Source of the DNA: Lagopus muta
Taxonomy: Eukaryota; Chordata; Aves; Galliformes; Phasianidae
Direction: 5' to 3'
NCBI RefSeq assembly: GCF_023343835.1
Contig: NC_064447.1
Span: 14,447,501 to 14,511,500, forward strand
Length of the DNA stretch: 64,000 nucleotides
Under the pieces are notes generated by a model, which was not told the DNA's origin, did no database searches, and was given only the letters and a program-made list of their open reading frames with translations. Position numbers and translations under genes: made by a program. Positions 40,501-62,981 of the stretch are shown here, piece by piece. The first letter of the stretch is position 1. Each line of letters opens with the position of its first letter.

Positions 40501-42228
40501 GAACACAAAGAGCTCACTGATACATCCTGTTCTTCCACTGAGTCAAAAAGAGCAGCTGGTTTGCAGTAAGACATCTGGGGTGATATGCTATGGCCTAACA
40601 GGTCCGCTGTTAGCAACTGTTACAATAACATCAATAATTGGAAGAAAAATAAGGCAGTTATTATCTGGCAAACTGTGCTGGTGTTTAATCATCACCTAGA
40701 GAGATGCTGCAGAAAGGGCTTACCTTCTGAAGTAGTTACTTTATTGCAAACTAAAAACATTTCAGATTCTCATGGATGAAAACACAGGGGAAGTTCAATG
40801 AGTTCAACACGTAGCAGACACTTCAATCATAATACAGGCAAAATGTTCTTCATCATACCTACTAACCAATTACCTTGTTTTGATTCCTGAGTAGGTAACT
40901 GTTTGCATGGATTATTTCATTCCTATCACCTATAGAAACGTGCCACTCAAAACCATGTGGCTGTAAATTACCACAGCATGCATTAAGGCAAGCCCATTTC
41001 TGTTATTCCCAGGTGCTGCTTTAACCATGACTGCTGCTACGGTAAGGCAGAGCAAGCAGGCTGTCACCCCAAGATAGAAAGTTACCACTGGGAATGCGAG
41101 GACAACACTGCTGTGTGTGGTGAGTGGACAGCTCTGGTTGTGAGTTTAGTTTGACTTGTACCAATTATCTCAGGGACTTCACAGAAAGACATTCATTAAC
41201 TAACCACAAAATCCTTACTCTGCCTTCCCTCCATTTCTGACTTCTTTGCCAGAGCAGGCTGTGTTTCCAGAAAGTACGGCTCTCCAACCGAATCCAATTT
41301 CCTCTTCTAAATTCCCACTTGCTGACACACAACCAAAATTCCAATCTGCAAGTTTCCAGTACTCTTTCAGTAGCACTAAAAATCCGGACCAAACACACAG
41401 CACAGAAATGACGCTGGCCACCTTTTCACTCCAGCTACAGACAGCTGACATGTATGAGGGAGCCCACGTTACACCACACCCTACGCCACACAGACCCTCT
41501 ACTCGCTAATTTCCTCCATTGCTCCGATCCTTTAATTTCTTACTGAATTCCCTAATAAAGAGGAAGTGGCAGTAAGCAAGGGGAGGTGGGATTTAAGCTG
41601 AAAATGGAGCATTCTTGCATCCTTTATTTCACATATGTAATTCTTAATGCTACATCCTGTAACAGATCAAAGTGCACGTGAAATGGAAACGTTTTTCCCG
41701 ATTTCTGCCCCAGAAGGACATGCAGGAGGGGTACCCACCGCTTCCCAAAGAGGAACTGTTTATCAGAGTTCCTTTTGAAAGGCACTACAGATGTTTTGCT
41801 GAAGCAAACCATGCTTATGTATCCTCTATTGCTGAGCTGTCCTTGCACGGAGCTCAGTCTAAAGATGGAAGAATTCCTAATACACGAAAGCAGTGCATTA
41901 CTAAAGCTTAGTGCAGTTCCTATTGCATTTCAACTACAAGAGCGAAACGAAACATTACTGCTGTTCTATGAAAGGTAATGAACACTATATGGTGAACGTG
42001 GGAGGCAGTAATTGTACTTTCATTGGGTATTTTTATTATTACTACTTCAAACTAGAATCAAACCTACTTTGTTTTCTTTCAGAATCACTAGAAGACAAGT
42101 GTCAAAAAATGGCATGTGAATGTGATCGTGAAGCTGCCAAATGTTTTTCTAAAGCTCCCTACCATACCAAGTACCTCCTGTGGCCAGATATTATGTGTGG
42201 TGAGGTTCAACCTTTGTGTAGATATTAA
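34520..42228 (+). CDS. PLA2G10: PLA2G10, secreted phospholipase A2 group X
   Basis: Calcium-dependent secreted enzyme that hydrolyses the sn-2 ester of phospholipids, releasing fatty acid and lysophospholipid outside the cell. Exons 34520-34577, 38576-38741, 41013-41119 and 42083-42228 give 477 nt, 158 residues (human 165), the four-exon layout of the family. Residues 1-19 are a Leu-rich signal peptide. A propeptide ends in the dibasic pair R33-R34 before GILELAG, the usual group X mature N terminus. In mature numbering the calcium loop is YGCYCGLGG (23-31) and the catalytic pair is H46-D47 in CCFNHDCCY. All 16 cysteines expected for eight disulfides are present, combining group I and group II bridges, which is diagnostic for group X. 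The N-glycosylation sequon near the human NQS is absent (reads DNTAV). It is tail-to-tail with BFAR. Confidence 0.96.
34578..38575 (+). other. PLA2G10 intron 1
   Basis: A 4-kb intron with donor GCCG|GTGAGT and acceptor TTCTTCCACAG. The first 400 bp are GC-rich, a continuation of the promoter island. The rest is unique A/T-rich DNA with a short GTTT repeat near 36465-36481. No nested gene is seen. Confidence 0.7.
38742..42082 (+). other. PLA2G10 introns 2 and 3
   Basis: Intron 2 is 38742-41012 (ACTG|GTAAGC to TTATTCCCAG) and intron 3 is 41120-42082 (TGTG|GTGAGT to TTTTCTTTCAG). Both are unique A/T-rich sequence with a short A run near 39057. The open frames near 41.2-41.5 kb on both strands have no recognisable similarity. 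Confidence 0.7.
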
Positions 42229-42508
42229 ACACACAACATCAGCCCCTATGAAAACTCTGTACTTACTCGAAATCTGCAAAGATGGCTTTTGTCACAGTAG
42301 TGACAGGAAATGATTTTTCTCTTTCTCGTCCTTCCCTCCTGCCACTCCTCTGCCTTAGAATGGCCAAAGTAAACACTTCTCTTCTTATTTACTTTCTACA
42401 ATACATGGACAAAAACCAAGTTCAGTAGTTTGGTTTAAGCTTTTCTTTACTAAGCTCAAATTCTTCTTTAGTATTTATCAGTTTAAGGAGTAATTGACTG
42501 ATTTGTCT

Positions 42509-42545
42509 GAATCACAGAATGGCTTGGGTTGGCTACCTTTCCCAT
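42509..42545 (-). repeat. CR1 3'-end remnant
   Basis: AATCACAGAATGGCTTGGGT is the reverse complement of the CR1 3' terminus (ACCCAAGCCATTCTGTGATT). Only about 35 bp is recognisable. It lies within the probable PLA2G10 3'UTR. Confidence 0.7.
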
Positions 42546-42833
42546 CAGAGTTTGATCTCACACAACAGCAGTTTGCACAGTTCAGGAGCTTGTAACTCAC
42601 AGGGACATAAAAATGGCTTCAGCTTGTTTCCATAGTTTTGGGAGACATTTTAAGAAAAGGAGAAGTCAGTAACAAAACTACTGACAAACACATTTTTCTG
42701 TAACTGATAACTTTAACAGCTTAAGAACAAGGAATGGTTTATCTTCATCCACCTCAACTTATTTGTAGTGAGAGGAATACAAAACAAATACAAGAAATGC
42801 AAGTCAAAGGTAATGTCAAATACTTTGATATAA

Positions 42834-42847
42834 AATAAATAAATAAA
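42834..42847 (+). terminator. PLA2G10 polyadenylation signal cluster
   Basis: Three overlapping AATAAA hexamers in AATAAATAAATAAA, about 600 nt after the PLA2G10 stop. A further plus-strand AATAAA is at 43716-43721, inside the BFAR 3'UTR, and would give a longer overlapping transcript. Confidence 0.55.
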
Positions 42848-43576
42848 ACTTCTTCAGGAAGGACTATGATTTAAAATGATATCTTTAATCTTTAAAAAAT
42901 ATTCGTAGGCAAATTTAAAGCTCATACTCATGATACAAATGCAAAAGCAAAACTAAAAAAACCTCACAACACATAATGAAAGGTCAAAAACCTTACATCA
43001 GTAAGTGGCAATCCATTTATACAAAACAGTCCATATCTCCACTCAGTGTTCATTCACAGACCTAAATACACACCTTTCATTGCAGTAAGGCATAATTACA
43101 GTGTCAGGTCACTTATCCAAAATAATCCTTTTAAGAGCTCATTGTGAATTTAAGGATTAGCAACAGATTTTAAGAGAGCATTAAAGAAGCTGTTGATGAA
43201 TTCTAACTGATCTGAACGGAACAAAAAAAAAAAACCATGTGAACAGCAATTGCCATATTTTCCATAGGCCAAAGCTTGGTCTTTGCCATCTACGTAGGGA
43301 ATTTTAGAACAACCTCACTGTGCATTTCTCAGTCAGAACTTCACACGTAAAGCAGGCTGAAAACACCAAAGTACTTCCAATATCAAGCCTATCCTTTCAG
43401 CTTTCCTTCAGCAAACTCAAGTTCTGCACAGCACACTGCTGGTGTGGAACAGTAAGTTGAAAACATCACCACAGCTTTCCAGAAAGCACTGATTTCATGA
43501 CAGAACAAAGAACTACTATTTGATCAAAAATACGACTTAACTAAGTTTCAAGTGGCTAAATCAGGAATATATTTGT

Positions 43577-43582
43577 TTTATT
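43577..43582 (-). terminator. BFAR polyadenylation signal
   Basis: TTTATT on the plus strand is AATAAA on the minus strand, about 210 nt downstream of the BFAR stop at 43791-43793. It is the first canonical signal I see after the stop. Confidence 0.5.
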
Positions 43583-43790
43583 AACTACAAAAATCATTGG
43601 GTAATAAAGCCCATCCTCAGACTTGGAATCAGCTGTTCAACAGTAACTTACCTCAAGGCTTTTTCATATGTTTAAGTTAATGTAATCTACTTTCACTGCC
43701 ACATTATAAAAGGAAAATAAAAACATAAACCAAAGTTTCTTTTGAAGTAAGCATTTTTGGAAACTAACCAGCTCAAAAGCTCGATGTCAG

Positions 43791-46700
43791 TCATTGCACT
43801 TGTGTCTCCAGGCGCCTTACTTCTTTAACTACAAGATCAATGTTTATAATTGGGTTGAAGTACAAGGCCCAGTAAAACAAACAATTGCAGACAAACTGAG
43901 GAATAACAGGCCAAAAAACTGCAACAAAAAGACCCTGGGTTGAGACTTTCCAAAAATGTTTCCACATTCTGTGAGGAATAGTCCTGTGGAAAAGGAAAGG
44001 GAGAGGCTTAGAGGCTTTACTTTTAACCATTCTAAGACAAGCTAGTATGTGTTTTAGCCTCAAATTATTTCACACCTACTCAAGTTTCTTATAAAAAACA
44101 GAATTCTTCACTCCACAAAAACTTACTTAAAACACACTAATATTACTTTTTATGTGAGGAAGCATTATGCCAATTTATTCAGACCACAAAGCACAGCAGT
44201 TGGAAGCGGTAGAATTCCAGATTTGCCATAGATGATTTCCACACAGCCAGTTCTCTTTTGAAGATGCTCTGCCCCCTACCTGCTGGCAAGAGCAGCAACT
44301 CCATATGTGCCAAAGCAAGAATTTCTCCACAGAACTTTTAAAGAATTATAACCAAGAGATCACAGCAATTATGACGTGATATTAAAGCATTAAAGCAGCA
44401 ATATCTGTCCAATTAAATATCCTTCAATAACTATCCTGTGAACATACCATGACAGAACTCTGACGTATTTAGCTCTCAGCTGACAGATAACACCAGTTAT
44501 GCTAAGAGGCAGTTCTCAAGGGAAGAGCGAGACACCTTCTGAACAGTTAAATAAAACCACTGCATTTACTACATCTGATCAGTAAAACCAGCTGTAGGAA
44601 ATCCTTTCAAGTATCCACAGCAACAAAAATATTCAAAAGCGAGTATTACATGTGCAGATTCAGACTTGCATCTTATTATCATTTTCAGTAAGCCCCTCAT
44701 AACAGACCTATTTTCCAGTTTATAGTGTACTTCCTACATCCCTCAACAAGCTCAGTAAGACTTACTTCAATTCTCTTCTTGACCAGAGCTTCCAAAAGGA
44801 GAATAGTTCCAGAACAGAGAGTAGCATGGCATTTACAATGATAAATCTTGATGTCCAGTAGTGCACATCCAGCCAGTCCCAAGCAAATTCAGCTACCAAC
44901 TGGTATGGCAAAAATATATACTTTACAATGAATTCTCTCCACTGTTTCCAAGTGGGATCTTTAAGGTCCTGTAAATTAGGATAAAAAGTGTTAAATAATT
45001 TCCTACTAAATACTGGCTTATTTCCACCGTTCCTTTATTGATCTTTTACTGGTTTTTTATTTGTTTAGTAACTTCAAAGCAGTAATTACTCTTTTTTATG
45101 CTTTCAGTAGATAATATCATAACCCAATAACTTCAATTAATTAGCCAAAACATCACAGCCAGACAGACGTTATCACCCCATTTTTTCAGTGAAGATATTT
45201 TCAGTGAAAGGTCTTTCTACACTCATGTGAACTTTTTTTTTTTATAAAGATAAAAAAATATGATAATAAGAAAATTAAGTTTCACAGACTTAAAACCTTA
45301 AACATCTTAAATAATTCTTAGTACAGGTTGTGGTCACAACACTGCTAGTCCTGCATAATAAAGTAAAAGCAACAAGTTACTATTAAGATTTCTTTTTAAG
45401 AAGTTGCACTGCAAGGAGATGACATTATGAATAATTGCATCACACTTTTTTAAGCAACTGATTCTTAACATGCTTCAACCAAGTAGCATTTGAGCACTTA
45501 CTAATAATTTTGTGACCATGTCTTCATATTGGTCTTCTTGCATAGGACAAATGGTGTGGATAAAAGGTAGGAAAGCTTCAGTATAATCAAACAGATATAA
45601 GTATAACATACTGAGTCTTGGAGAATTCTTGAGTGCATACAAAAGAAAGAGTGATTTTCCTGGATTTACTGCCTGAAAAGTATCAAATTGCAAACAATGA
45701 AAAGATGAAATGAAAGGTGCATGACAGTTCTTAGACTTTTCTAACAGTCATTTCTCAAAGGGTCATTTTTTCAAATACAATAGTTGATTAAGCTAAGCAA
45801 TTTTTACAAAGATAATTCTACTTCCCTAACAATCCTTTCAACTTTAAGAGAGCTGTCTTTGAAATATATGACTTAAAGTCACTTAATATAGATGGTAGAC
45901 TAAGAGAATTTACCTTGTACTCCCAAAGGTTCTGTGGTGGTTTAACACCTAAAGTTCTGACACATTCCAATTCTGCTGTAATTGCTTTTCTATGGTTATT
46001 GTTCTCTATACTGAAAGGCTCTTTTGTGAAATCCTCCTCTGTCAGCGTTAGAAGGAGCCTAAAAAGGCAGAAGAATTTTGAAGGCAAACAGCGACTCTAC
46101 ACCAAGAAGATATGACTAACAAATCAGTAACTACATACTGAAACAATAAGCTACTGATAGAAGGTATCACCTTTTGGATCACCTTTCATGTTCTGAATCA
46201 ACTGCATCTCAGAAGCTGGGTTTTAAATATCCTTCTTTTCAAGTTCTCTCTTGCCTGCTCTCAGCATGCAAATGTATGAGCTTGTTGGCTATTAATGAAC
46301 ACAGTTCTTCAGTACATCACAGATCTAGTCTGGTCTCCTGATATCAAACCTGGAGCTCGTTGGTCGAGCGCAACAACGCATATAGCATATGCATGTTTTC
46401 ACAGGAAAGAAAAGTGGAGGGGTGGATATTGCATTAATAGAACTTTATTTTCAGGACCATTTCAGTCTGCACTGTCAGTATCTAAATACGCTCTCAGAAA
46501 AACTTCAGTTAGGTTGCTAAGTATCTACTACTGTTTTCAACTACAAATGTTAAAACTTCCCCTATATTTTATCTTGATACATCAACAGAATATTCCCCCC
46601 CCCACTATGGAACAAAGTCTGATTATTACAAAATGAACCATGCCTAATGAAAGCCACCCAGCAATCCACTCAGATGATAGCAGCTCCTGATAATTAGACC

Positions 46701-48406
46701 ACTCACCTTCCATTCACTTTCTCCAGCAAAAATCTTTCTTTATAAAGAGAGGCCCAAGGGCCCAGCTGCTCCAGCCAAAGCGCCACTTCTTCAGCAGTCC
46801 ATTTAGCAACAGGCTTGTGGACAAGAAGATCATCTTCAAGTTCTCTGCTACTCCAGTGATACCCAAGTAGTACTACCTACATGTAAATTAAAAATAAAAC
46901 AAAGGAGGTTCTTTACCTGCAACGCAAATATATTAAATCATACAGATAAACATGCATTAGGGGCTTGACACGCAAAATCTTCCATTCTAAGGACCCTACA
47001 GTATTTAGGTTATAAGAAAATACCTTTTAGCCAATTTGTCTAATTTCCATTTGCTGTAAACTGAAACTGTACTCCTGGTAGACAACTCTGACACAGCGCA
47101 TTCACTCAGCTCAGCTGAAGTTTCTTCTATACCGACAATCGCTTTGACATCCATAGACTTTAAGTACATTTCATTGGATACTTAACCAAGAATACGGAAG
47201 ACCATCCAGATGAAACTTACTGCTACACAAGTTAAAGCTGTCAGAACGCCTGAGAAAAACCCTCTTCCTCGAGGATTAATTCTTCCTGTGTTTGGAGCCG
47301 TAGAAATCTGGTCATTCCCATATTTTTGGAAGGTTGCTAAGCTGCGCACTACATCACTGTTTTGCTGAATATCTTCTTTTCTTTGTTCAATGGCATCAGA
47401 AAACAGCCTTTCAATAACATCCCTAATGGGAGAAACACTTGTCACTGACCAGTATCATCACTGAGCCTTAGCACTTAGAAAAGGAATTTATTTTAAGATT
47501 TATATTTTCCAGCTTATACCAAAGACTATCATCTCTGAAAGCAGGAAAACATTACTTATTAGCACTTGGTACAGTTAATCAACTACTTCAAAATAGCATT
47601 TTAAATATAGAGGAAGTAAAAAATCTCTCATTTAAAAACAAGTAAGTCCTTAATGCAAAATTAGAATTGTTTGCTATGAGCATGTCCTGATTATTCAAAA
47701 ATGCTAAGCAAGAGACAATATAAAAGCATCAATCCTATATCCTACTTATTAAAAATCTATTAGTGAAGGTCACTGTTTCCTTGCACCACAGGAACTGGAT
47801 TGTAGGTAACTGCAGACAGCAGTTCGGTATTTCTTGCTTTCTTCTGCCATAAGGTCACATTTCTTCCTATAAAAGATTCCTATCATAGAAAGTCCCTTTG
47901 CTATCAAGGATAATTCTAACTTAATACAAATCCCCTAAAAAGTCAGAAGGGAAAAACCAAACAAGCAACCACCATCTCACTTCTGTGCTTTCCATTTTTT
48001 TTCAGAAAAAAAGGAGGGGTAGCATGAAAGACTTCAGATAAAATAAAGACTTGAATAAAATACTGAAATACCTAAGCAGACAGTTAGTTTTGCTTGGTTT
48101 AGGAATCCAAACAAACAGCAGAAAAGTATATTAAAATCACCTCAGGAGAATGTTGACTTTGGGGAATCCTTCCCATTTTTCTCTGCATTCCGGACATTCA
48201 TTCTTCTTGGAGGACGCCCACCACAAGGCTAAGCAATGTCTACAGAAGCTGTGCCCACAGTTCAGGGTGGTGGGATTGACCAGAATGTCGTAACAGCAGT
48301 GGCAAAGGAACTCACTCACTGATATCTGCCGGCCAACTTCAGGCTTAGCGCGTGCTGTAACTCCTGCCATGCTGGGTTCACTGCATAAGCTCTCATCTTC
48401 TTCCAT
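43791..48406 (-). CDS. BFAR: BFAR, bifunctional apoptosis regulator (RNF47)
   Basis: ER-membrane RING E3 ubiquitin ligase that dampens both extrinsic and intrinsic apoptosis and ER stress signalling. Coding exons on the minus strand: 48141-48406, 47221-47422, 46707-46876, 45914-46058, 45502-45672, 44766-44968, 43791-43983. These total 1350 nt, 449 residues (human 450). The RING finger ligands are C35-x2-C38, C50-x-H52, C55-x2-C58 and C71-x2-C74. A first membrane segment spans about 142-163 (GFFSGVLTALTCVA then VVLLGYHW). A SAM domain spans about 181-249 (VAKWTAEEVALWLEQLGPW). The C terminus has several hydrophobic helices and ends in VVKEVRRLETQVQ. The ATG has A at -3 and G at +4. The N-terminal 26 residues diverge from mammals. 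It is head-to-head with PARN and tail-to-tail with PLA2G10. Confidence 0.97.
43984..48140 (-). other. BFAR introns
   Basis: Introns are 43984-44765, 44969-45501, 45673-45913, 46059-46706, 46877-47220 and 47423-48140, all GT-AG on the minus strand. They are unique A/T-rich sequence. A run of nine C residues lies at 46597-46605 and T/A homopolymers lie near 45233-45260. No nested gene or RNA was recognised. Confidence 0.75.
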
Positions 48407-48457
48407 CTTCTTTTATACCTTATGCAAGCTGGTCTTCAAATCGGCACAGCATTGCTT
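48407..48457 (-). other. BFAR: BFAR exon 2, untranslated part
   Basis: A good acceptor, TTACTTTACAG, lies immediately before 48457 on the minus strand. It leaves 51 nt of leader before the ATG at 48406. The leader includes the words ATAAGGTATAAAAGAAG, which look like a TATA box but lie just upstream of the ATG, inside the leader. Confidence 0.65.
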
Positions 48458-49507
48458 CTGTAAAGTAACAGGAGAGGCCTCAGTATGAAAAAAAAGTTAC
48501 TACAGATGTTTAGGATTGCAAGAAGTGTGTTTTTTCCATTGTAACACATTTTCTTGCTCTTGTAGTTTTAAAACTTATTAACTTAAATTTTTCCTAAGGG
48601 AAACATCATTCCACTTTTTCAACAGTACATTCACCCCAAACCACGCTCAGAATGAGGCTCTGGGTGTAAAGCTGCGGGCTCAGCCTCTTTGCCTTTTCTT
48701 CTCTGGCGTTACGGAAACCAAAAACGCAGCGAAAGCGAAACCGAAGGCGCCACCAGCTCTCCGATTCAGAGGCCCTTCTTCTTCTGACTACCCACAAGCG
48801 ACATCAATAGAAAACACCAGAAGAGAACAAAAGACAAAAGCAAGGCCGACGTCCGCACACCGTACGGACGGCAGCGGCTCGCGGTGCGCTCAGGTACGGG
48901 CACGGGGCGAGCGGAGCCGAACCCGCCCCGAGCAGCTCCCGCTCCTCGCTGCCAGCTCGGGAAACGCGCAGGTGAGAAAGGAGCGACTGCGGCCAAAAAT
49001 ACCGCCCTGTTCTCTTAGCGCTCTCGCTCTGCTCTGAGGCGATCGCATCACCGCGGTAAGGCAGGCGCCGACGCCGTTACGGAACGGCCGCGCCGCACGG
49101 GCCGCAGCACACCGCGCTTATCGCAACGCCAGCGGGCACGAGAGCGGGCAGCCGGGCGGGGAAAGGGGAAAGAGAAGGGAGAAGAGCGGGAGGATAGAGG
49201 AGGGAGAGGAGAGGAGAGCCCCGAGGCGCAGTGCCGCCCGCCGGGCCGCTCCGCAGCGCAGCACGGACCGCCGGTCTTCCGAGCGCGGCGAGCGAACCAT
49301 CGCTTACACGAGGAGAAACAAAGGCAACCTTTCCGCGCCCGAGACCGTTCTTCCGCCTTCCCGAGGACACAGGCGCTAACGCTCCCGCGGACGCGCGGCC
49401 CTCCCGCCCAGGCTGCTCCTCCCCGCTCCGCCGGGACGCGCCCCGCAGTCGGCCGCCTGAGCCGCAGCCCCGGGAGGAGCCCCGGCCCCGCACCGCTCCG
49501 CACTTAC

Positions 49508-49760
49508 CGGCGCCTCTGGGGTTCGTCCCGCAGCGCGGGGCTCGGATCCGTGCTCGGCTCCCGACGGCCGCCTCGGCTGAGCTGGCGGCTGCCCTGCGCA
49601 CGCACGGCCGTCCCTTTTCGATCTTTAACCTTGTTTTTCAACGTTTTAAAAGCCACCCTCCTGGCGCTGCTCTGCATTCTGAGTTTTCCTGAACGCGCTC
49701 GCTTCCCTCCGAGAGCACCGAGCTGCGTTTCTGACCGTCTGCCCACCGTGCCCGAGTTAT
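49508..49760 (-). promoter_or_regulatory. BFAR: BFAR promoter CpG island and probable non-coding exon 1
   Basis: A consensus donor GCCG|GTAAGTG lies at 49501-49507 on the minus strand, inside a CpG island at 48.8-49.8 kb. Exon 1 would run upward from 49508; its start is not fixed. Joined to the acceptor at 48457 it would give a fully non-coding first exon. Long overlapping open frames here are GC artefacts. Confidence 0.55.
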
Positions 49761-52137
49761 TGTCCGGCTGAGAGCTGGAGCCCTGATGGCAGAGCTTCGT
49801 CAGGCTATTAGAGGCTGGCTTAACGGCAGCGGTACCCAGGATGCTGGCTCACACAGACTACTTTCACTACATTTGAGATAGCTCATATATATACACACAC
49901 CCTCATGCATATTTATATCAGTGTCCCTTCCCTCACTGTATTCCTTTTCGACTACTGTCCAAAGCAAAGATTGGTGTTTTTTTTTTTTTTTTTTTTTTTA
50001 AAGTGCTGACAAGGTGGATTTCTTACTGTGCAATATAACGTGACATTTTCTTAGAGACTTGGTTCTTAGGGTGCAGTTCGCATGGTGTGAGGACCAAAAC
50101 CTGTCCCAGCCTCTGCCACACGCAAAGCACAAGGCTTTGTCCCAGCTAAGTTCCAGCCTTTATTTCATACAAAGATGGAGTGCCCAGCTCATACCTCACC
50201 TCACTCTATTTGCAGTCCTCATTAAGCATATGAAGTTAATGCCCACTGAGCAGACCCTTAAATCACCCTAGCATGAAAATATGCTCCTCTTCTAGACCAG
50301 AGGAAGTTCACCTACATCCGTCTTGGCACACACAAAGAATTGGACTAAGAATATTTAGCTCTTGCTCTAGAGCCTTGTTTTTGGCATATTGTTATTTTTT
50401 GTTTGCACTTAGCTTCACTTTGACGCTTGGTAAAGTAACAGAAAGTACACAGGTCTGATACAAGTGTGCTGCAGACTGATACAGAGGATGTGGAAACTCA
50501 GACTTTGGGTTTAGTTTACAAAATGTTCATAATACAAAAACAATGTAACTCTGTAATTAGTGATTTGACCTGCTCTCCTCCAAGGCTACTGAGTAATTCG
50601 GAAAGCAGCCAATCTTGTCTCATGTAAAAAAAATAGGACATTTAAAGATTTCAGATTACAAGCTATGTATTTGTAAATGGAGTTGCTCCAGTGTGCACAT
50701 ACAAAAGAAATGGATATTTAACTCGCTAGGTAAATGTTACCTTCTGAATCAGAATTCTTAATAATTCCTAATTTATTTTTAATATCCAATAGCATTTCCT
50801 TTTTATTGCAATAAACTATAGGAAGACAGTTAAGAGGAGACTATTCCAGATGTGGATCATGGCCAATAATCAATAATTTTATTTTTCTCCAAACCAGATC
50901 CTCTCAGCAAACAAAACCAACCACACATAGCTCGGCAGTGGCAGCCTGTGCACTGGGAGAAGTTGCTGTTAACAAAGAATGGCTATTCTCCCCATGGAGA
51001 CTGCTCTGCCCTCACAGCACAGACCTGCTGTCCTGCAGCCTTGGCTTCCTGCTGCTCTGTGCCTTTGGCCCAATTCTGCAGCTAGCTCCTGGAAGCACCG
51101 CTTCTCCTCGGGCCAGATACCACGAGCTCAGGCTCTTTTCACACCTGACACGGTCTCTGCAGCCATCAACCTCTGGACACACACATGCTCACTGGTGCCC
51201 TGCTTCGGCTTCCAGAGCAGCAATGGATGGGAGCCAAGCACTGCCACGAGCAGATCACCCACACCTCAAAGCTTCAGTTTGCCCATTCACCACTAGTTAA
51301 GTACTGCTACCTCTAAAACTTTTGTTTCGACTCTTCAACGAGAGGCTGCAGTTTCAAGAACTTTCAAACAGTTCTTGAAAATTACGTGCGCAAGGTTAGC
51401 ATTTCACATTTCAGACAAGTTACTGCAAAACAGAAGAACTCTACTATTTCAACTAACCTCCTACTGAGCACCATGTAATCCCGCAGGCGATTCGCTGCAG
51501 ACATGCGCAGCATGAACCGCCCGCAGCCAGAAGGCAAAACCTCACCCAGCTCCACCGCCCAGGCCCGCAGCTCCGGCTCCGTGCAGGCGCTCGCTCCATT
51601 TGCTCTCGTTCTGCCGGAACAGGACTTTCCCGGGCTGTGTGAGCCGTAACCCCGCCCGCCGTTCCGCAGCGCGTTTCAGCGAAAGCAGCTGAGGCGCCGT
51701 GCTTCGGACGGCCTTTCTGCCGCGGGATCCTCCGCGCTCGTCTCCCGGACGGCCGTTCCCTCCTGCAGCACGGCCACGGATGCCGGGCTGGGCTCTGAGG
51801 TTCATCTGAGCTTCATTCAGCGCCTTTCCATCGGCACGGGACGAGGAACGCTCGCTGTCTCGCGGTGCTCTCCCGCCGCGCTCCTCGCACCTCCTCAGCT
51901 GACGTCCGCCACTTCTTTCCCGGAGGCGCCTGCGCCGCCCTTCCCTTCACACCGACCGCTCCCCGGTACTCCGCGCGGCGCCCGGGCCGGGTCGTTCGAG
52001 GGCTGCCGACCTCTGCCGCCGATACGCAGCGGTTTCCAGCTCCTAACGGTCCACCGCCGCGCGGCTGTCACCGCTCACACAGAAGCGGCTGGGCCGCACT
52101 CTCCCGCCCGCGCTCTAGGAACGGCTCCGCCCGCGGC
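49761..52137. other. BFAR-PARN intergenic region
   Basis: It separates two CpG islands. It contains a 23-bp T run at 49977-49999 and A/T-rich unique sequence to about 50.9 kb. A modestly GC-rich segment follows at 50.94-51.30 kb with two overlapping open frames that resemble nothing known. The second island rises from about 51.5 kb. A minus-strand donor GCTGG|GTGAGG at 51540-51545 could belong to an alternative upstream BFAR exon. Confidence 0.6.
49977..49999. repeat. T23 homopolymer
   Basis: Twenty-three consecutive T, followed by AAAG, in the BFAR-PARN intergenic DNA. No retroelement body was seen on either side. Confidence 0.95.
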
Positions 52138-52221
52138 AAGATGGCAGGGCCTCACGTGGGCGCGCAGGAGAGGAGAGGAGAGGAGGGGCGGGGCGGGGCG
52201 GGGCGGGGCCGGTTCCGGAAG
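52138..52221 (+). promoter_or_regulatory. PARN: PARN core promoter: YY1, E-box, tandem GC boxes, ETS
   Basis: In order on the plus strand: AAGATGGC (YY1-type) at 52138-52145, the E-box CACGTG at 52153-52158, a purine GGAGA repeat, four overlapping GGGGCGGGG Sp1 boxes in 52185-52210, and CCGGAAG (ETS/GABPA) at 52215-52221. The PARN ATG is 56 bp further on. The arrangement is typical of a TATA-less housekeeping promoter, with initiation probably between 52.14 and 52.24 kb. Confidence 0.7.
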
Positions 52222-52276
52222 CGCTCGGCGGCGGCGGTTGCGCGCCGGGCTCCGGGCGGGCTGGTGCGGGCGAGGG

Positions 52277-62981
<10,705 letters not shown>

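Larger units (their letters stand above)
42229..43790. other. PLA2G10-BFAR convergent intergenic/3'UTR interval
   Basis: This 1.56-kb stretch lies between the two stop codons. It holds the 3' untranslated regions of both genes, polyadenylation signals on both strands and one CR1 scrap. It is A/T-rich with no coding potential. Antisense overlap of the two 3'UTRs is possible. Confidence 0.75.

Noticed and set aside
49048-49692. Frames of 151-174 codons at the BFAR island
   Set aside because: GC-rich artefacts overlapping the BFAR promoter and first exon on both strands.
50938-51300. Two overlapping plus-strand frames (120 and 105 codons) between BFAR and PARN
   Set aside because: No family resemblance, no splice context and no island at their start; could be re-opened only with transcript evidence.
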